DNA from: Syntrophobacterales bacterium
GTDB taxonomy: Bacteria > Desulfobacterota > Desulfobaccia > Desulfobaccales > 0-14-0-80-60-11
Direction: 5' to 3'
Assembly: GCA_023229795.1 (NCBI GenBank)
Contig: JALNYP010000029.1
Span: 1-46,106 of the forward strand
DNA: 46,106 nucleotides
A model generated the notes under the pieces. The model had not been told where the DNA came from. It did not search any database and was given only the letters and a program-made list of their open reading frames with translations. Positions 8,771 through 15,736 of the stretch are shown one piece after another. Position numbers and translations under genes: made by a program. Positions within the stretch are counted from its first letter, which is position 1. Every line of letters begins with the position of its first letter.

Positions 8771-9655
8771 ATGGGCATGGGGATTTGGCTGGCTTTGGGT
8801 CTGGGCGCGGCCGTAGGCGATTCCGGGGCCGACGTCGTCACCAAACGCTATTTCGTCACCTTGCCGCCTTACGGCATGGCCCTGGCCCGGCTCCTGGCCG
8901 CGGTCCCCTTTCTGGTCCTGGTCGGCGCCTGGCTGACCCTGCCGACCCTGACCTACCCCTTCTGGTATATCGTGGCCGGCATGCTGCCGCTGGAGACCGC
9001 GGCCCTGCTCCTCTATATGCGGGCCCTCAAATGTTGCCACCTCTCCCTGTGCGTCCCCTTCCTGGCCTTCACCCCGGTGTTTCTCATCCTCACCGGCTGG
9101 CTGGTGCTAGGCGAAACCCTCAGTCCCGGCGGGGTGGCCGGCACCCTGTTCATCGCCCTGGGGAGCTACATCCTGGGGCTGGGGGCCGACGGGTCGGGCC
9201 GCCTCGGACTCCTGGCCCCTTTTAAGGCCCTGGCCAAAGAGCGCGGCGCCCGTCTGATGCTCCTGGTGGCGGCCCTCTACTCCTGCACCGCGGCGCTGTA
9301 CAAGGCGGCCATCCAGCACTCCGGGCCGGCCTTTTTCGGGGTGACCTACCCCCTCCTCTTCACCGGCCTCATGGTGACCGGCTATCCCTGGAATCGGGTG
9401 GCCCTCAGACCCACCCTCAAGGGCCGCCTGGGCTGGTGGCTGATCCTGGGGTCTTTCTTCGCCCTGAGCAATGTCACCCTGGCCAGCGGCATTGCCCTGG
9501 CCCCCGCCGCCTATCTCGTGGCCGTCAAACGGCTCAGCCTCCTGATGAGCGTCATCCTGGGAGGCGTCTGGCTCCAGGAGCGGCCCTTTCTACCCAGGAT
9601 CATCGGCGCCGCCCTGATGTGCGCCGGGGTGGGCCTCATCGCCTGGCGAGGTTAA
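8771..9655 (+). CDS. EamA/DMT-family permease
   Basis: A 294-residue integral membrane protein with about ten hydrophobic segments arranged as two EamA halves (residues ~1-140 and ~155-294). Typical pieces are RLLAAVPFLVLVGAWL, a mid-protein FTPVFLILTGWLVLGETL and the matching second-half VAVKRLSLLMSVILGGVWLQE. Drug/metabolite transporters of this kind move small organic solutes; the substrate cannot be read from the sequence. ATGs lie at 8771 and 8777 and either could be used. It stands between two REP-like palindromes, so is probably its own unit. Confidence 0.9.
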   Translation: MGMGIWLALGLGAAVGDSGADVVTKRYFVTLPPYGMALARLLAAVPFLVLVGAWLTLPTLTYPFWYIVAGMLPLETAALLLYMRALKCCHLSLCVPFLAFTPVFLILTGWLVLGETLSPGGVAGTLFIALGSYILGLGADGSGRLGLLAPFKALAKERGARLMLLVAALYSCTAALYKAAIQHSGPAFFGVTYPLLFTGLMVTGYPWNRVALRPTLKGRLGWWLILGSFFALSNVTLASGIALAPAAYLVAVKRLSLLMSVILGGVWLQERPFLPRIIGAALMCAGVGLIAWRG

Positions 9656-9731
9656 TGGAGGGAGAATGGTTGGATTGCTGCCTTAAATAGAGTACATACT
9701 TAATTGGTATCTATCCATCATTTGTATGTAG

Positions 9732-9752
9732 GGGCGAGCCGGCGGCTCGCCC
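9732..9752. repeat. short REP-like palindrome
   Basis: GGGCGAGCC, GGC, GGCTCGCCC: a perfect 9-bp stem-loop preceded by GTAG. It sits 27 bases before the chosen start of the UPF0280 gene, which argues that translation of that gene does not begin further upstream. Confidence 0.65.
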
Positions 9753-9778
9753 GACGCGGAACTTTCACCATCAAAGCC

Positions 9779-10516
9779 ATGCCTACTGAAGCCTACGAAC
9801 CTCGCACCTACCGCACCCGCATGGCCCGGCCCGGCCTGGTGGGTTTTCGGGTAGCCGTCAAGGAGACCGATCTCTGGGTCCTGGCCGCCCGGGATTTCAC
9901 CCCGGAGGTCCGCGAGGTCGTTCTCCAGGAACGCCGGCAGCTCGAGGCCTACATCGCCCGGCATCCCGGCTTCCTCACCGCACTGACCCCCTGGCCCGAC
10001 GACCCCTTTGCCCCGGGGGTGGTCCGGGACATGATCACCGCGGCCGCCGCCGTCGGCGTGGGACCCATGGCCGCGGTGGCCGGCGCCCTGGCGGCCCGGG
10101 TGGGTCAGCACCTGGCCCCTTTAAGCTCCGAAGTCATCGTGGAAAACGGCGGCGACCTCTATCTGGCCCTCGCCGGCCCCGCCACAGTGGCCCTCTTTGC
10201 CGGCAAATCCCCCCTGAGCCACCGGGTGGGGCTGAACCTCGACCCGGCCCTCAGTCCCTTGGGGGTCTGCACCTCCTCGGCCACCGTGGGCCATTCCTTG
10301 AGCTTCGGCCGGGCGGACGCCGCCTGCGTCCTGGCCGCAAGCCCCGCTCTGGCCGACGCCGCGGCCACCGCCCTGGGCAACCGGGTTCAGGGCCCGGACA
10401 CCATCGCCCCGGCCCTGGAATGGGCCGCCGGCTTCCCCGACCTCCTGGGCGCGGTCGTCATCGTCGGCGAGAAGCTGGGCGCCTGGGGCCGGGTGGAATT
10501 GGTGCCCCTCGGCTGA
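9779..10516 (+). CDS. UPF0280 family protein (ApbE-like fold)
   Basis: A 245-residue protein matching the UPF0280 family: YRTRMARPGLVGFRVAVKET near the start, VGPMAAVAGALAARVG, the strongly conserved VIVENGGDLYLAL, and GVCTSSATVGHSLSFGRADAA. The family is distantly related to ApbE flavin transferases and has no settled function. It occurs in methanogens and strict anaerobes including sulfate reducers. The frame stays open back to 9704, but that region contains a REP-like palindrome and low-quality sequence, so ATG 9779 is preferred. Confidence 0.88.
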   Translation: MPTEAYEPRTYRTRMARPGLVGFRVAVKETDLWVLAARDFTPEVREVVLQERRQLEAYIARHPGFLTALTPWPDDPFAPGVVRDMITAAAAVGVGPMAAVAGALAARVGQHLAPLSSEVIVENGGDLYLALAGPATVALFAGKSPLSHRVGLNLDPALSPLGVCTSSATVGHSLSFGRADAACVLAASPALADAAATALGNRVQGPDTIAPALEWAAGFPDLLGAVVIVGEKLGAWGRVELVPLG

Positions 10517-10599
10517 TGGCCGCGGCGGTTTCTCCCTGATTTTTCTTTCGCACCAAACATGATACAATGACACAAATAGGGGGAAGATCCGAGGTAGTT

Positions 10600-10761
10600 A
10601 TGCAGCTCGATATTCTTTGGGAACAGGTCAGCAATGCCCTTTACCAGTTTTGGGTCTGGCTGCGTTATGAGTACGGCCTGCATCCCTTTATGGCCCTGGG
10701 CCTCGTGCTGATCATCATCCTGGCCTGGATGTTGTACAAAGGCCAGTCCATCCACAAGTAA
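10600..10761 (+). CDS. small single-span membrane protein (53 aa)
   Basis: MQLDILWEQVSNALYQFW followed by one membrane segment (FMALGLVLIIILAWMLY) and a short basic tail. GAGG lies 6 bases before this ATG, which is why it is chosen over an in-frame ATG at 10567. Unrecognised. It is followed 59 bases later by a second tiny membrane gene; the two may work together. Confidence 0.65.
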   Translation: MQLDILWEQVSNALYQFWVWLRYEYGLHPFMALGLVLIIILAWMLYKGQSIHK

Positions 10762-10820
10762 GCAGGGACGGACGCCTCAGCCGCGCCTGAGGCGGTTCAC
10801 ATGCGCCCTCGGGGACAGCC

Positions 10821-11042
10821 GTGGTCAGTCTCATCCTCTTTTATACCGGTTTTCTCTTAATCCTGATCCTGTTTACCGAGGAGTTCGGCCGGGCCGTGCA
10901 CTGGCTCCGGGCCACCCTCAAACAATATCCCCGATACAAAGCCCTCGCCTATCCCTTGATTTTCCTCCTGACAGTCGCCGCCGGCCTCATCATCTCTTCT
11001 ACCCTGATCCGCCTTGCCACCCTCAGCTTCTCCTACGACTAG
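10821..11042 (+). CDS. small two-span membrane protein (73 aa)
   Basis: Starts at a GTG with GGGGA a few bases upstream. Two hydrophobic helices (residues ~2-20, LILFYTGFLLILILF, and ~43-65, LIFLLTVAAGLIISSTLI) are separated by a hydrophilic loop with EEFGRAVHWLRATLKQYPRY. No family recognised. It directly follows another small membrane gene, suggesting a pair. Confidence 0.65.
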   Translation: MVSLILFYTGFLLILILFTEEFGRAVHWLRATLKQYPRYKALAYPLIFLLTVAAGLIISSTLIRLATLSFSYD

Positions 11043-11090
11043 GGCATTCATCTGATAGGCGTCTCTGACGCATGTTCACCGCTCATTTCC

Positions 11091-11119
11091 TTGACATCCT
11101 CCTGCCAACAATTAATTAT
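11091..11119 (+). promoter_or_regulatory. candidate promoter for the glycosylase gene
   Basis: A perfect TTGACA at 11091-11096 and AATTAT at 11114-11119 with a 17-base spacer. The ATG at 11126 follows almost at once, so a transcript from here would be nearly leaderless. No ribosome binding site is seen. Moderate support only. Confidence 0.35.
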
Positions 11120-11125
11120 AACCAC

Positions 11126-12085
11126 ATGGGTGATCGTCAGGCCTCCGCGGCCCCCCTTCATACCCCCCACCACATTGTCTTTCAACTCAAGCCTACTCCT
11201 CCCTTTCGCCTGGACCTGACGGTCTGGGCCTTGCGCCGCCGTCCTCATAACCTGGTGGATCGCTGGGACGGCCAAACCTATCGCCGGGTCCTGACGGTCC
11301 AGGATCGGCCGACAGAGGTGGCCGTCACCCAAATCGGCCCGCCGGAGGAGCCGCTGCTCCGGGTCGAGGCGGCCAACTGCCTGCCCCACCTGGAATGCGC
11401 CGCCATTCTCGCCACTCTCCTGGTAAAGATGCTCGGCCTGAATGTCGATCTCACCCCTTTTTATCTGCTGGCCGCCGGCGATGACCGGCTGCGCCGCCTG
11501 GTCGAGCGCTTCCGCGGCCTCAAGCCTCCCCGGTTTCCCACAGTCTTCGAGGCCCTGATCAACGCCATCGCCTGCTAACAGCTTAGCCTCACCGTAGGCA
11601 TTCATATCCTGAACCGGCTGGCCGCGGCTTATGGCCCTGCCTTGTCGGGCGCCGGCGATCGGCACGCCTTCCCACGGCCCGCAGACCTGGCCGACGCGGC
11701 CCCGGAAGCCATGCGCGCCCTGGGCTTCAGCTACCATAAAGCCAGGGCCGCCATCGCCCTGGCCCAGAGCCTCCTTAACGCCCCTGAAGACCTGGAGGAC
11801 CTGAAGGCTATGGAGGACGCCGCGGCCCAAGAACGGTTAATAGCCTTAAAAGGCGTAGGGCGCTGGTCCGCGGAATACGCGCTCCTCCGGGGTCTGGGCC
11901 GCTTACACGTCTTTCCCGGTGACGACGTGGGCGCCCGCAAGAACCTCCAGACCTGGCTCCATCTGGACGAACCTTTGGACTATGAGGGCGTCCGCCGTCA
12001 CTTGGCCCCCTGGCGACCTTACGCCGGTTTTCTCTATTTCCACTTCCTGCTCAGCCACCTGGCCGCAGAAGGGCAGATATCCTGA
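11126..12085 (+). pseudogene. AlkA-type DNA-3-methyladenine glycosylase interrupted by one in-frame TAA
   Basis: Two open segments in the same frame (11126-11578 and 11579-12085) together encode one base-excision-repair glycosylase of the HhH-GPD superfamily. The upstream half ends ...FEALINAIAC, then TAA at 11576-11578, and the frame resumes QLSLTVGIHILNRLAAAYG. Homologues read ACQQ-x-SL here, so the stop sits where Gln (CAA) is expected: a single C-to-T change. The downstream half keeps the helix-hairpin-helix (LKGVGRWSAEYALLRG) and the catalytic Asp region (HVFPGDDVGARKN). Everything else looks under selection, so the lesion is either very recent, a sequencing error, or suppressed. The downstream DUF488 gene overlaps its end by one base (TGATG), hence translational coupling. 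An alternative start is ATG 11072. Confidence 0.85.
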
Positions 12086-12636
12086 TGGCCCCGGCCCCGC
12101 TTAATACTCCCCTGGTGCTAACCATCGGCCACTCCACCCATCCTTTGAGCCTCTTCATCCAGATGCTCCAGGCCCATGCCGTCACCCTGGTGGCCGACGT
12201 CCGCACCGTGCCCCGGTCCCGCCACAATCCGCAATTTAACCGCGACACCCTGGCCCGGGACCTTGAGGCCGCGGCCATCGCCTACCTCCATCTGGCCGGC
12301 CTGGGCGGCTGGCGTTCGCCCCGGACGGACTCTCCCAACCAGGGCTGGCACAACCCCGCCTTCCGCGGCTACGCCGATTATATGCTCACCCCTGAGTTTG
12401 AAGTCCACCTGCAGAGCTTGATAGAACTATCCCGGCAACACCAAATCGCCCTAATGTGCGCCGAAGCCGTGCCCTGGCGCTGCCACCGCTCGCTGATCGC
12501 CGACGCCCTCCTGATCCGTGACTTCCAGATAAAGCATATCCTGAGCCCGACGGCCTCCCAGCCCCATCGGCTCACCCCTTTTGCCCGGGTGGAGGGCACG
12601 CGCCTCACCTACCCGCCGCCGCTGGAGGGAACGTGA
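12085..12636 (+). CDS. DUF488 family protein
   Basis: 183 residues with the DUF488 hallmarks: LTIGHSTHPLSLFIQML at the N-terminus, LVADVRTVPRSRHNPQFN, YLHLAGLGGWR, and the Cys motif ALMCAEAVPWRCHRSLIAD. The function is not established; members are frequently next to DNA repair genes. Here it overlaps the AlkA-type glycosylase by one base (TGATG), consistent with a repair-linked operon. Confidence 0.88.
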   Translation: MAPAPLNTPLVLTIGHSTHPLSLFIQMLQAHAVTLVADVRTVPRSRHNPQFNRDTLARDLEAAAIAYLHLAGLGGWRSPRTDSPNQGWHNPAFRGYADYMLTPEFEVHLQSLIELSRQHQIALMCAEAVPWRCHRSLIADALLIRDFQIKHILSPTASQPHRLTPFARVEGTRLTYPPPLEGT

Positions 12637-12746
12637 AATGAAAACCCGGTAGTCCGGGCGTCTCGCCAGGGCGGGTCTGCCTGATGTCCCCAGGGTAAAG
12701 TTTTCCCTGCCGCCTGGCGGCCGGTCTTGATAGAATTATTATAATT

Positions 12747-12871
12747 GCCAAAAGCTTTTTCCGTTACATAACCAAAATTCCCCCACCCTTTTAACAGGGG
12801 CAGAAACATAAGAGAGCGCTCTCTTAAGTCCCCCTTTGAAAAAGGGAGATTTAGGGGGATTTAAGAATCAG
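12747..12871 (+). repeat. MITE-like repeat, copy A (paired with 15490-15625 in inverse orientation)
   Basis: It begins GCCAAAAGCTTTTTCCGTTA and ends with a GATTTAGGGGGATTTAA stretch followed by GAATCAG. In between lie C-rich and G-rich blocks (CCCCCTTTGAAAAAGGG) able to fold into hairpins. The reverse complement of 15490-15625 has the same order of blocks and the same ends. No open frame lies inside, so it would be non-autonomous. Confidence 0.7.
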
Positions 12872-12928
12872 ACAATCTCGATAAATCCAGGGCACAGGCA
12901 ACGCCAACCCAGCGAGGCAAGCAGATTA

Positions 12929-13708
12929 ATGGTTACAGACGCATCCCCCAAACCTCCGGAACCCGAAACCCCCACGGCCTATTTCGGCTATCGCCGGGTG
13001 GCCGCCTCGGAAAAAGGCCGGCTCGTGCACCGGCACTTCGACACCGTGGCCGGCAAATATGACCTGATGAACACCCTCTTGAGCTTCGGCATGCACCACC
13101 TGTGGAAATGGACCGCGGTGCGGATGCTGAAGCTCAAGCCGGGAGACCGCGTCATCGACGTCTGCGGCGGCACTGCCGACCTGGCCATCCGGGCCGCCCA
13201 GGCCGTGGGCGAGACCGGCCGGGTCACCGTCTATGACATCAACTGGGCCATGATGGCCGCGGGCTGGCCCAAGGTGGTAAACTCCTCTCTGGCCCCTCGC
13301 ATCGACTATATCCAGGGGGACGCGGAACACCTCTCCTGCCCGGACGCCAGCTTTGACGCGGCCATGGTCGGGTTCGGCATCCGCAACTTGACCCGCCCCG
13401 AAGCGGGCTTCCGGGAAATCTTTCGGGTCCTGAAACCCGGGGGCGCCATGATGTGCCTGGAGTTCTCCAAGCCCAAGACCGCCTGGTTCCGCCGCCTCTA
13501 CGATTTTTACTCCTTTTACGTCATGCCCGCGGTGGGGAAAATCATGGTGGGGTCCTGGGACGCCTATACCTACCTCCCGGAATCCATCCGCATGTTCTCC
13601 CAACCCGAAGAATTGTCCGCCAGCCTCGAGACCATCGGCTTCACCCGGGTCAGGTACCGCCGCCTCACCAACGGCATTGCGGTGATCTATCTCGGGGTGA
13701 AGCCATGA
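12929..13708 (+). CDS. ubiE: demethylmenaquinone/ubiquinone methyltransferase UbiE/MenG
   Basis: A 259-residue C-methyltransferase acting in quinone synthesis. Family hallmarks: HFDTVAGKYDLMNTLLSFG near residue 30, MHHLWKWTAV, motif I VIDVCGGTADLAIRAA, MVGFGIRNLTRPEAG and PGGAMMCLEFSKP. In a bacterium of this type the product is probably menaquinone, though a bo3 quinol oxidase is encoded further along. ATG 12929 is chosen because the upstream in-frame extension runs into the flanking repeat. Its end overlaps the next methyltransferase by 4 bases (ATGA), indicating coupling. Confidence 0.94.
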   Translation: MVTDASPKPPEPETPTAYFGYRRVAASEKGRLVHRHFDTVAGKYDLMNTLLSFGMHHLWKWTAVRMLKLKPGDRVIDVCGGTADLAIRAAQAVGETGRVTVYDINWAMMAAGWPKVVNSSLAPRIDYIQGDAEHLSCPDASFDAAMVGFGIRNLTRPEAGFREIFRVLKPGGAMMCLEFSKPKTAWFRRLYDFYSFYVMPAVGKIMVGSWDAYTYLPESIRMFSQPEELSASLETIGFTRVRYRRLTNGIAVIYLGVKP

Positions 13709-14301
13709 AGCTCAACTGGGCGGAACGCCTGGTGGTCAACAACCCGGTCCGGGTCAGAATCCAGGGACTCATCATCCACTGGATCAAGGGCGTCACCGAA
13801 CTTCCGCCCCAGGCCCGCATCCTCGAAATCGGCTGCGGCCGGGGCGCCGGGGCCTGCCTCCTCCAGGACCACTTTCACCCCGCCAGCCTCCACGCCTTCG
13901 ACCTGGATCATCGCATGATCCTCCTGGCCCGGAAATACCTCAGGCCGGAGCACCGGGACCGCATTTCCCTCTACGTCGGGGACGCCCTGACCCTGCCCTA
14001 CCGGGATAGGACCATGGACGCAGTCTTCGGCTTCGGGGTGCTCCACCACCTGCCGGATTGGCGCGGCGGCCTCAAGGAGATCGCCCGGGTGCTGAAGCCC
14101 GGCGGCATCTACTTCCTGGAGGAATTCTACCCCCAGTTCTACCAAAACTTTCTGGCCCGGCGCCTCTTCCTGCACCCGGAGCACGACCGCTTTTACAGCC
14201 ATGACCTGCACGGGGCCCTGATCGACGCGGGCTTCACCCTCAAGGGCTGCCTGGAACAAAAAATGTTCGGCGTCCTGGCAGTGGCCGTCAAGAAGGATTA
14301 G
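13705..14301 (+). CDS. class I SAM-dependent methyltransferase
   Basis: 198 residues. Motif I is ILEIGCGRGAGACLL, the loop HAFDLDHRMILLARKYL, then VFGFGVLHHLPDWRGGLKE and VLKPGGIYFLEEFYPQFY. Substrate not recognisable, but the ATGA overlap with ubiE suggests a role on the same quinone/lipid substrates or in the same pathway. An open frame extends upstream inside ubiE, but ATG 13705 gives the normal N-terminus. Confidence 0.9.
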   Translation: MKLNWAERLVVNNPVRVRIQGLIIHWIKGVTELPPQARILEIGCGRGAGACLLQDHFHPASLHAFDLDHRMILLARKYLRPEHRDRISLYVGDALTLPYRDRTMDAVFGFGVLHHLPDWRGGLKEIARVLKPGGIYFLEEFYPQFYQNFLARRLFLHPEHDRFYSHDLHGALIDAGFTLKGCLEQKMFGVLAVAVKKD

Positions 14302-14410
14302 ATTAGATCTAAGGGGAGAACTCAGGCCGGCAGCCACCGGCGTCTTGCCCGTGGTTGCCCCGCCCTCATCTTATCGGGTCGCACCTGCGCATCCGCCCAG
14401 GAGGTACGCT

Positions 14411-15373
14411 ATGAAGGCCATTCGCGTCCATGAGTACGGTGAGCCGGAGGTCATGCGTCTGGAAGATGTGGCCGCGCCCGATCCCGGGCCGGGCCAGGTC
14501 CTGGTGCGGGTGTACGCCATCGGGGTCAACCCGGTGGATACCTACATCCGGGCCGGCGCCTACACCCGGCAGCCGTCTTTGCCCTACACCCCGGGAAGCG
14601 ACGCCGCCGGGATCGTCGAAGCTATCGGCCCCGGCGTGACCCGGGTGGAGCTGGGGGACCGGGTGTACTCCGCTTTCAGTCTCAGCGGCACCTATGCCGA
14701 AAAGACCTTGTGCCTCGAAACCCAGGTGCATCCGTTGCCGGAAGGCGTCACCTTTGCCCAGGGAGCCGGGGTCACCGTGCCCTATGCCGCGGCCTACCGC
14801 GCCCTGTTTCAGCGGGCCCGGGCCGTACCGGCCGAAGTGGTCCTGGTCCACGGCGCCAGCGGCGGGGTGGGCGTGGCCGCCTTGCAACTGGCCGCAGCCT
14901 TCGGACTCACCAGCATCGGCACCGCCGGCACCGAGGCGGGCCGGGCTTTGGCTACGGTGCAGGGGGCCCACCACGTCCTGGATCATCACGATCCTGCTCA
15001 CTATCAGCAGGTCCTGGAACTCACCGGTAACCGCGGCGTGGATATCATTTTAGAGATGCTGGCCCGGGAGAACTTGGGAGATGACCTGAAGATCCTGGCC
15101 AATGGCGGCCGGGTGGTGGTCATCGGCACCCGGGGTACGGTCACCATCGACCCCCGGGACCTCCTCGCCAAAGAGACCAGCATCTTGGGCATGTCGGTCC
15201 CCAGCGCCTCCGAACAAGAGGCCGCCGCCATTCACGCCGCCCTGGGCGCCGGCCTGGCCAACGGCACCTTAAGACCCATCATCGGCAAAGAACTGCCCTT
15301 GAGCGAGGCGCCCCGAGCCCACCACGAAATCCTGGAAGCCAAGGCCTACGGCAAAATCGTGCTGATTCCTTAA
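14411..15373 (+). CDS. NADPH:quinone reductase / zeta-crystallin-like oxidoreductase
   Basis: 320 residues, zinc-free medium-chain dehydrogenase family. The GroES-like N-terminal half has PGPGQVLVRVYAIGVNPVD and TPGSDAAGIVEAIGPGV. The nucleotide-binding motif is VLVHGASGGVGVAALQLA, and the C-terminal end is YGKIVLIP. It likely reduces quinones or enones with NADPH in the cytoplasm. AGGAGG lies 7 bases before the ATG. It follows two methyltransferase genes after 109 bases and ends just before an inverted repeat copy. Confidence 0.93.
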   Translation: MKAIRVHEYGEPEVMRLEDVAAPDPGPGQVLVRVYAIGVNPVDTYIRAGAYTRQPSLPYTPGSDAAGIVEAIGPGVTRVELGDRVYSAFSLSGTYAEKTLCLETQVHPLPEGVTFAQGAGVTVPYAAAYRALFQRARAVPAEVVLVHGASGGVGVAALQLAAAFGLTSIGTAGTEAGRALATVQGAHHVLDHHDPAHYQQVLELTGNRGVDIILEMLARENLGDDLKILANGGRVVVIGTRGTVTIDPRDLLAKETSILGMSVPSASEQEAAAIHAALGAGLANGTLRPIIGKELPLSEAPRAHHEILEAKAYGKIVLIP

Positions 15374-15736
15374 TACTTAAGGGAGGGGGCCAAAGGCTTT
15401 TTCGTAGGCGTCCCCTTCCCCCAACCCCTTTCATACCAAGTTGCGGCCATAACGTATTTATAGCGTTTGCCATAAATTCATTCCACTTGCTGATTTTTAA
15501 ATCCCCCTAAATCCTCCTTTTCCAAAGTGGGACTTTTACAGCAATTCCTTATAGTTCCCCCCTTTGACAAAGGGGGGGTAGGGGGGGTGGTTTTTGCATG
15601 TGCCATAACGGAAAAAACTTTTGGCATTCGCTATATCTTTTGTAGCGCCCCTACGGGCGAAGCTTTTCTTACCTCCATGAGTGCAACTTGAAATCAGCCG
15701 GTGAAGAAACGTGGGTAAGGGCTGGAACAGCCGAGA
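15374..15736. other. gene-free stretch with repeats
   Basis: No credible gene. It holds the inverted MITE-like repeat (15490-15625) and a short palindromic GCGCCCCTACGGGCG element near 15644-15658, between the converging ends of the quinone reductase and APC permease genes. Confidence 0.6.
15490..15625 (-). repeat. MITE-like repeat, copy B (inverse of 12747-12871)
   Basis: Read on the minus strand it begins GCCAAAAGTTTTTTCCGTTA and ends with GATTTAGGGGGATTTAA followed by AAATCAG, matching copy A at both ends and in the AGTCCC...CTTTGGAAAAGG middle. Its central C-run block is a little longer. The two copies bracket ubiE, the second methyltransferase and the quinone reductase. Confidence 0.7.

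Noticed and set aside
11570..11585. Programmed recoding (selenocysteine or pyrrolysine) at the glycosylase stop
   Set aside because: The stop is TAA, not TGA or TAG, and homologues have Gln here, so a nonsense mutation is simpler.
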